DNA from: Phaseolus vulgaris
Taxonomy: Eukaryota; Streptophyta; Magnoliopsida; Fabales; Fabaceae
Length of the DNA stretch: 64,000 nucleotides
Direction of reading: 5' to 3'
NCBI RefSeq assembly: GCF_000499845.2
Contig: NC_023757.2
Span: forward strand, 37,595,314-37,659,313
In this document: positions 56,892 to 64,000 of the stretch, in pieces
How positions within the stretch are numbered: position 1 is the stretch's first letter
Layout: every line of letters begins with the position of its first letter
Notes under the pieces: generated by a model
Databases searched by the model: none
What the model was told of the DNA's origin: nothing
What the model saw: only the letters and a program-made list of their open reading frames with translations
Position numbers and translations under genes: made by a program

Positions 56892-58028
56892 GGTCCCGTT
56901 TGGTTCAAGGCGACGAAAATGATGCATTCACTTTTTGTATGGAAAACATAAATACTAATGCAGTAAAAGTTAAAATTACACGAAAAAAAAAAAAATCACT
57001 CAGAACTTTCTTCGATGGATTGCGAAGAAAGTTAAAATTAACTAAATAAATATATATTTACTTAATTAATTTTTTTATCCTTTTTATCTTAAACTTAAAT
57101 TATTATTATTTGTATTTAAAATAAAATATAATTTAAATATTAAAAAAATAATCAAAATTGTAAAAAATAATTATTATAAAATAACATAATTAGTCATATT
57201 ATATAAATTATAAATATAAATAACAATAAAATAAATATATTTTTTAATAATAAAGAAATAAAATTATAAATAATTATATTAATTACAAAAAGTAAAGATA
57301 AAAATAATAATATTATTTAGTGTAAAAATAAGTTTTTAGCAAATATTTATGACTATAAATATTTATATAATATTTTAATTAAAAATAATTATAATTTGTT
57401 ATAAATTAATTAATTAAATTAATTATTTAATAATTTTTAAATGTAAGGGTACATTGGTAAACTTATATTTTTATATATTATATATTTATAATATAAATAT
57501 AATAAAATAATTTATCAGAATATAATATAATAGTAATAAAATAAATATATTTATATAATAATAATATAAATGTATTTATATAGTAATAATAAAAGAAAAT
57601 AAACTAGTATTATAAATGTAAACTATGAAATAATAATAATATATTTAAAATTTAAAATAGGAATAATAATAATAATGATAATAATAATAAATTATAAATA
57701 ATAAAAAAATTATAAATATAAATTACATATTTAATAATAATTAAAATAAATTTATTAAATAATAATATTAACAAAAATAAAAGTTAATTTTAATTTTGAT
57801 TTGATTTTGTGAAAATATTTTTTTTTAAAATGGTAAATTTGTAAACTTACATTTTAAAAATATAAAAATCTCCTCACAACCATCCTATCACACACAAACT
57901 TCAATAAACTTTTCTCACAAATCCACTATAATATACCATAATCCAAACAACCTCACTTTCTTTACACTTTTCTCTCAAATCACTCTAAATCCACTCCCTC
58001 AAATCCTCTGCCCAATCCAAACACACCC
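56892..58028. mobile_element. PIF/Harbinger-like MITE inserted in the Copia pseudogene
   Basis: The ends GGTCCCGTTTGGTT (56,892) and, inverted, GGGTGTGTTTGGATT (58,028) form a short imperfect terminal inverted repeat. TTA flanks both sides (56,889-56,891 and 58,029-58,031), the 3-bp target typical of PIF/Harbinger elements. The interior of about 1.1 kb is extremely A/T-rich (ATAATAATA runs). Copia coding resumes on the far side, which supports an insertion. No transposase is seen. Confidence 0.6.
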
Positions 58029-58643
58029 TTAGGGAAATAAGTTATTGACTCTTGGTGGGTTTAGAAGATTAAAACAAAGTTGAACGGGTCTATTGAGTGT
58101 TAAGACTCGTTTAGTCACTAAAAGATTTTATACAAAATATGACATTGGTTATACAAAAACCTTTGTCTTGGTTGTTAAGATGATTGTCATTCATACTTAT
58201 TATTGTTGTCTTTATCCATTAGTGGGATGTTTTTCCAGATGGATGTTAAAAGTATTTTCTTAAATGATGATCTAAAAGAGGAGGTTTACATGATGCCTCC
58301 TCCAGATGTTTCTCATAGTCTAGGAAAGTGTGTAGTTAAGAAAGATTCATTATGGTCTTAAACAAAAAGCTGCCCAGGCTTGATTTGAGAAGTTCTCTAC
58401 ATTTATTTCATCTTAGATTTTATTCTAGTGATTGTGATTTTGCTTTGTTTTTTAATACTACTTTTCATGGTCATGTTATTCTCTCCTTATATGTTGATGA
58501 CATGATAATGTAGATTAGATGTAAAGTTAAGATTGCAGTTGACAAAATAGTCTAAAATGAAGGATTTATATTTTTTTTTGTTATTTATAGGTATTGAATT
58601 TGCATATTTTTCTTGAGTGCTTTGGATAGAAATTCTATGTATT

Positions 58644-58645
<2 letters not shown>

Positions 58646-58695
<50 letters not shown>
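58646..58695. repeat. (TA)n microsatellite, about 50 bp
   Basis: An uninterrupted TA run inside the decayed Copia sequence, between the RT and RNase H fragments. Confidence 0.9.
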
Positions 58696-58698
<3 letters not shown>

Positions 58699-59200
58699 GA
58701 TACTCAGTTTTAGAGTCTTATATTTTCCTCATTATCTTTCTTAGAATTGTATACTTATTTTGATGTTGATTGGATTTGTGACCTTACTGATCGTAAGTTA
58801 ACTACAATTTTTTTGCATTTTTCTTGGAAATTCTATTATATTTTGAAAGAACAAGAAACAATATATTTTTTATCATTCATCTACAAAATTTGAATATATT
58901 GTCATGACTCTAACCACTATTAAGATTGTTTGGTTGCGTTGACTCTTTTGTAAGATAAGTGTTTATCTTTTTAATCAAATTTGTGTACACTGACAATAAG
59001 AATGTTATTCAAAATTATTTATAATTTAGTATTTTGTGAATATTGAAAGATTGATATTTCATTCACTATTATCTTTAATTTCATATATGTAGATTGCCAA
59101 TTTATTTACAAAATCTTACAATATTAAAGATTTATTTGCTAACAAACTCTCAATACTTTCTAGAGAGATGTTAGATGACAAAAATATATAAAAATCTAAA

Positions 59201-59747
59201 ATTTTGTATCAAAGTTTAGGGTCACATTTTAATTTCTATTAAAATTTCCTGTAAAAATAACACATTTTTATTACAAACCATTTAAAAAAAACTATAAAAG
59301 AAATTATCCTATAAAACATATCCATCTAAATACACTATGGTGAACTAATTTGCATATCTGCTGCATTTATTACGCATGTACTTCAATTTCTAAGGGATTT
59401 TTTATATTCTTAAACTAATATTCAGTTTTTTTCTCATTTGCACAATTGGAGAGGATTGATATGACTACCATACATATATTAAAAAAAATTATAAAAAATA
59501 ATGATGGTAGAGTTTCTAAAAGAACTGACACAAAGAAGAAAAAAAAGTTATATGAGACTGGTGTGTACTTAGCATCCCAATAAAAATGAAAGTTAATTTT
59601 TTGGTGGTTATGCATTAGAGACAACCAATGGAACACAAATTTACAAAATAGTGTTGGTTAAGCCTAGATAAAGAAAAATATATTATTTAAGTAAGTTTAG
59701 GGGACACTAAAATGAATATAAAATTAAATAGTTATTAAGAAGTGAAT
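59201..59747. other. AT-rich intergenic sequence
   Basis: Possibly includes the decayed 3' end of the Copia copy. No gene recognised. Confidence 0.35.
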
Positions 59748-59852
59748 TTTAGGTTTAACTTAACCTCATAAAACCAACTTATAAAGTGAGGTTTACACCC
59801 ACTTATATACTATGAAATGTCCTAATCTCTAGTCAATGTGGGATCTCCAACA
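59748..59852 (-). mobile_element. LTR fragment, TGTTGGAGAT type, copy 2
   Basis: On the minus strand it begins TGTTGGAGATCCCACATTGA and contains AGTATATAAGTGGGTGTAAA. It is collinear with 55,130-55,238 and shares its outer end, but the flanks differ. No internal retrotransposon domain is adjacent. Confidence 0.5.
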
Positions 59853-60242
59853 ATAATTAAAATTAGCGTCGCCGTTAGGAACACTACGTGAGAAAGCAAA
59901 TGTGAGTAAATTGTCACCATTGGAGACACTACCTAAGAAATAAATATGAGTAAAATGTACTTAAGGAGAACAAAATGGCAACGGAGACAAAAACGAAAAA
60001 CAAAATTAATGAGAGTGAAATGGCCATGAAGAAGACGTATGGTTTTTGGGAGAAATCTCAGGATTATGAGTTTGGAAGTTTGAGACAAAAATGAGAAATT
60101 GAAAGTTTGATAAAAAGAAATTGTGAGACAAAAATGTTTTAATGTTTTGTTTTTGTTCTCATTAAATAACTTAGTCTTGGCTAAGGTGATAATAAACGTC
60201 CACGTCACCTAGACATATGCTAAATGTAATCAAATATTAACT
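59853..60242. other. Intergenic, with a short diverged duplication
   Basis: AGGAACACTACGTGAGAAAG (59,877) and GGAGACACTACCTAAGAAAT (59,922) head two diverged units of about 45-50 bp. Otherwise no feature seen. Confidence 0.4.
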
Positions 60243-60498
60243 TGCATTCACTTTGTGCCCCTCATTCTCGACGTAGTATCATTCCGCAACTTATTATGTG
60301 ATTGCATATACTTTGTGTCCATATTTTAGACGTTAACTTATTATTATTTTAATAATTTATAACGTGCATTCATTTTGTGTCCCTATTATAGATTCAATAT
60401 AATTTTGTCACTTAATTTTTTTTCCATTATATCTACTTTGTGTCCTCATTCTAGACGTTAACTTATTATTATTATAATTATTTTAATAATTTTTAGTG
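60243..60498. repeat. Diverged tandem duplication of about 120-130 bp
   Basis: Two units (about 60,243-60,362 and 60,363-60,498), each with GCATTCA(C/T)TTTGTG at the start and TACTTTGTGTCC, then TAGACGTTAACTTATTATTA at the end. Confidence 0.6.
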
Positions 60499-63060
60499 AG
60501 TTAAAGATCTTCCTTGTGAACACAATATTTGACATTTATATTTGTGTCCAACTTGAGTAGACTTTACCCATGCTAGTGGTTTCTTTTTTATAGTCCCAGT
60601 AGTTAAAATGATTTTTTCTGATAAAACTAGTTTTTTTTATAGATAAATTCTTCTTTCACCTTATAAATTATGATGTGTAACCGATATTTTTTTTTTAAAT
60701 TTCTAAAATTATTCTGAAGTGAAAAATCTAAAAATTCAAAAAATAAATTTAAAATATATTTTTGAATTCTGTAAATAAAATTGAAAAAAAAAACCTTTAA
60801 AAAGGGTAATTCTAAAATACAAAAAAATACATTAAAATTTGACCACAAAGTTTTGCCTTCTTTAAAATGTAAAAAGCACATTTCCTAACAAAAAGAACAG
60901 GAGTGCATAAACAAGGAGAGAGATAAAACAAAAGTGAGAGAATTATCAGTGAAAAGGAATTGAAAAGGTGAAAAGGAAAAATACTTCTTCGGGTTCTTTT
61001 TACAATTCTTTTTACAAGAAATAAATAATAATGTATTTATATTATTTTATTATTATTTTATATAAAAAAAAGTATGCAAAGACTGTGAAAGTGGGTTGGA
61101 GATGTTCTAAATTTGAAATGTGGTGTGTTTAGATTTTCAACCTATAGAGTTTGATGCAAAAGGCTTCAATTTCTTTGTGATGAATAACACAGCTGTAGAC
61201 AGCGATGTGTCGTGAGAGTGCAGGCCTACTGCACTGTCTTTTTTCAACTATAATGCATTTAATACTTAGCTCTCTCTTCTACTTTTCATTCACTACTATT
61301 CATATTCAAGAATGGGACTATGCTCTATAACAAATAAGTGTGTGGAGTTTATCACCAACATTAGCCTTCTTCCTACATTTTACAACAATAACAATTAATA
61401 CCCACCAACAATAATGCACTTCAATTCATGACTTTCCTCACCCAAACCCTTTTCTTATTATTATTAAACTTCAACAACTATAGGAATAATCAAACCATGG
61501 AATGTCAAAAACATATTGCTATTAACTACCCATTTTCTAAGCAAACATCTGAAAATGATTTCAAAACCCTCATAAATATTATACCTTTTTTTTTCTTATT
61601 ATCACTTCACTTTCAAGAGTGTGTGATATATGACATTTTCAAAATTTTGAAGCCCTAAAATTATGAAAGATTTCTGAGATATATAACATAAATTAAACTT
61701 TAATTTCTCATTTCATATTTAATATAAAGATTTAAATGTTATTTCTAATTCATTTTTTATATTTTATTTTATATAAAATTAATAAGACGGAGTATTAACT
61801 ATCATTGTATTGTTTGATTAGACATAATTTGAAAGATTACTTATTTTTAATAGTTCACTGATGCATGTATTTTAATTAACATTTCATATACAATATGAAA
61901 TTTAAGTTGATTACATTTTATTTTATTTTTGGTGTCATGAAATGTCATTATTTTTTATAGAAACAATGAGGTCTCACTATGTATGTGTATATGTCTTGGA
62001 GATTCTACCAAGCAACCAAGAGTTCAATGTGTTACTCTCCCAGTCAACAAAGAGCTTAACAATTAATTATACTTTATATAATTTAGGATTTAGGATTTAA
62101 ATAAATGAGTTGTATGTTTAAATGATATGTGAACGAGGGAAACGAGGAGGTGTATGAATTCATGGTGTGTTAACTCATTCAACCAATTAATGATGAGAAA
62201 GTTGAAACACAAATATATATGACATAAGAAAACAAATAAATTTATGTTGCATCATTTATGCTTTAATAAATAAGTTATATTAAATTATTTAAAAATGTTA
62301 AAATTATTTTATAATACAAGTGTTATTAGCAACTACTTATTATATCGTTCCACTATCACACTTATTTGTGATTTTACTTGTTGCACAAGAAGTTGCTCTC
62401 ATGCTTTAAACAAACAATAAATTCATTATTATGAAAATCAATTTTTTTATATCTTACATAAAACTTATATATAGGTCCTAACCAATTTTATTTTATTTAT
62501 TATAGTCTACTCCAAATATAATATTTTAAAGGATTGACCAAGTACAAAATAAAAGAAGTTGATGTGAATACAATACAAGATATTCATTTAAAGTACACAT
62601 TAGCTGTTCTTAAAGTTGTTATATCCATCTAATATATAACATGTATAGCTGGAAATTGCTTTGTGACAACTCTACCAATGACAGTCAAATAACTGTTGTT
62701 AAAATCCTATTTTGCAGTGATGTTAACAAAGATGTATACTGTAAATCTATATTTACTTCATCACCACAAACATTCAATTCATACTATAACACAACATTTC
62801 AATTATATTAGAACAAGCAAAAATTCAAAGAATTTAACTATTCAAATTTCTAATCCAAATTTGCATTTCAAACATCATCATCATTTAATTTCAAACTATA
62901 CCCAATCTTTCCTAATGTTTATTTCTTACTTTCATAATTTATCAAAGCCAATTTCCCTTACCTAAAATGTATTCATCTCCATTGAAACTATTAAAAAAAA
63001 AAAGTTAAATATTACAAGAAAATCTAAAATTATATGCTGTCCAAATTCATATAGGCGAAA
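60499..63060. other. AT-rich intergenic sequence
   Basis: No supported gene. A small perfect hairpin AGTGCAG-GCCTA-CTGCACT lies at 61,217-61,235. A 76-codon frame at 61,428-61,658 starts with a hydrophobic stretch but shows no recognised family and is not claimed as a gene. The rest is low-complexity A/T. Confidence 0.4.
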
Positions 63061-63330
63061 AAAATCCGTATATAATGCAACATATTTTATTTTTAATTTT
63101 TTATTATTTATTTTTATATTTTTTATTATTTTCAATTATTATTTACAATTATTATTTATGCTTATTTTTATTATTATTAATTAGTGAAAATTAATATTAT
63201 TATTACTCATAATATTATTAATATTATTATCACTGATAATAATAATATTATAATAATTATTATTAATAATATTATTATAATAATAATTATCAATATTAAT
63301 AATATTTTTAATACTAAATAAGTGCTAAGA
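63061..63330. repeat. ATT/TAA-rich simple repeat with inverted symmetry
   Basis: Runs of TTATTATTA and AATAATAAT face each other around a centre near 63,230-63,260 (TATCACTGATAATAATAATA), giving potential for a long AT-only hairpin. It could be a decayed MITE, but no termini or target duplication were identified. Confidence 0.5.
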
Positions 63331-63922
63331 GATTATCTATTTTGCTTCTAAGATGTTAAACCTAACTAACAAACACATAAATATATGGAATCAGACTAAT
63401 ATAGATTAATTTTTTTTTAGGTCATTCACATATATACCTCAAAATCACATGCAAACCAAAAAGAAAGAAAACTTTAAGAGAAGAAAAATAACTTAGCATG
63501 AACAATATTTTCTTTAATTGAGTTAGATTTATTCTCAATAATTTAACTTATAGATTAAGTGAAAGGGGGAGGAAGTTTTTTTTCAAGAAAATTCAAAACC
63601 AATGGAAATTTAAAGGTGACTTGATTCAGGTTTTGCATTGAGAAAGTAAAATTTTGATAATTAAGTTCAATTTGGGCGTAGGATTTTGGTGTGAGAACTC
63701 GAATCAATCTCATTCATTTGATTAAGCGAATTATTTTTCATACTTTTATTCCATTTCATCGGATTTTTTCACCCTTCTATCCGTTCGTTACCCACATTAT
63801 GCATACAAGCAAAGTGTCTTTATTAAATGTTCTTACAAAAAGGGACCAAGAACACTCGAACTAAAACAAGATGGCCTTTTACACAAATCTTCTGATTTCG
63901 GGCTATACTCTCGGGTTTCTAT
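63331..63922. other. Intergenic sequence near the window edge
   Basis: No gene seen. From about 63,780 the composition becomes less A/T-rich (CACTCGAACTAAAACAAGAT, CTTCTGATTTCGGGCTATAC), as in LTR-like repeats, but no LTR end was found inside the window. Confidence 0.35.
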
Positions 63923-63990
63923 TGGGCTGGATTGCTTCTTGGGCTGGATTACTTCTTGGGCTGGATTCTCAACTGGGCTAGGCTCGCGGT
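63923..63990 (+). repeat. 17-bp tandem repeat, about four copies, at the window edge
   Basis: Units TGGGCTGGATTGCTTCT (63,923), TGGGCTGGATTACTTCT (63,940), TGGGCTGGATTCTCAAC (63,957) and a degraded fourth (63,974). The element it belongs to continues outside the window. Confidence 0.8.
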
Positions 63991-64000
63991 TGTTCCTCTC

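Larger units (their letters stand above)
56150..59200 (+). pseudogene. Decayed Copia polyprotein (integrase, RT, RNase H), split by a MITE
   Basis: Fragments in order on the plus strand: the end of the integrase core with a GEYTSNKFCELL-like stretch (about 56,178-56,210); DIPQ followed by a VVERKHMHNLET-like stretch at 56,250-56,305, corresponding to the conserved PQQNG...ERK region; then the DPPPS and VRKST linker (56,785-56,830). After the inserted element at 56,892-58,028 come reverse-transcriptase pieces, QMDVKSIFLNDDLKEEVYM (58,238-58,294) and LYVDDM (58,490-58,507), then an RNase H region near AYFDVDW (58,750-58,772) and a terminal IANLFTKS (59,093-59,117). Frameshifts and stop codons occur throughout, and no LTRs could be delimited. 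It is clearly non-functional and of a different lineage from the copy at 33-35 kb. Confidence 0.8.

Noticed and set aside
56756..57049. 97-codon plus-strand frame with an ATG
   Set aside because: The first part is Copia linker (DPPPS, VRKST) and the rest is the inserted A/T-rich MITE, so it is a chance fusion.
61428..61658. Possible small secreted peptide (76 codons, hydrophobic N-terminus)
   Set aside because: No recognised peptide family, no clear cleavage site or promoter, and the length is within chance expectation for this composition.
1..64000. tRNA or rRNA genes
   Set aside because: Looking for cloverleaf hallmarks such as GGTTCGAATCC with a paired acceptor stem gave no candidate. 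A covariance-model scan would be needed to exclude weak ones.

Overview
The window is AT-rich plant nuclear DNA. It is probably from a papilionoid legume, with Phaseoleae (bean, cowpea, soybean relatives) the best guess. The guess rests on plant-type GT-AG introns, a plant-type TMEM19/DUF92 gene, Copia LTR elements primed by initiator tRNA-Met, plant L1-type LINE ends, and LTR fragments beginning TGTTGGAGATCCCACAT that are common in legumes. The species cannot be fixed from the sequence alone.

Layout. 1-4,590: nested transposon relics, including a non-autonomous hAT element that contains a truncated LINE with perfect target duplications, and AT-rich intergenic DNA. 4,590-47,150: a mosaic of about 42 kb with almost no coding capacity, built from repeated duplications of about nine intron-like modules (called M1-M9 here). 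Inside it, small units have expanded into tandem arrays: a 22-bp minisatellite at 6.9-8.1 kb and 13.4-13.9 kb, a monomer of about 300 bp repeated some 25 times at 23.3-31.8 kb, and many smaller 32-79 bp tandems. Unexpanded single copies of the same units survive in paralogous modules, so the direction of change can be read. Four promoter-like starts (near 4.63, 22.14, 27.82 and 40.85 kb) punctuate the mosaic. Transposons inserted into it include an internally deleted Copia element (32,925-35,707), a solo LTR (18,575-18,784) and a Mutator-like element (20,666-21,604). 48,479-51,129: the one intact protein gene, on the minus strand with five exons, encoding a 286-residue TMEM19/DUF92 membrane protein (PGR-like). 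51,130-64,000: AT-rich intergenic DNA with a LINE relic, Mutator-like MITEs, a decayed plus-strand Copia polyprotein (56,150-59,200) split by a PIF/Harbinger-like MITE, two LTR fragments and small tandem repeats.

How it fits together. I see no operon-like or pathway relationship. The PGR-like gene is an isolated housekeeping-type membrane protein gene next to a repeat-driven locus. The mosaic is the main object of interest. It carries TATA-box starts, one plausible first exon, and very many pyrimidine-rich TGCAG sites that look like 3' splice sites, yet no conserved reading frame. It could be a long non-coding RNA or small-RNA locus, or the decayed remains of an expanded gene. The sequence alone cannot decide between these.

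Apart from the PGR-like gene and transposon open frames I found no convincing protein gene, and I recognised no tRNA or rRNA gene. Module boundaries were judged by eye and are good to a few tens of bases.
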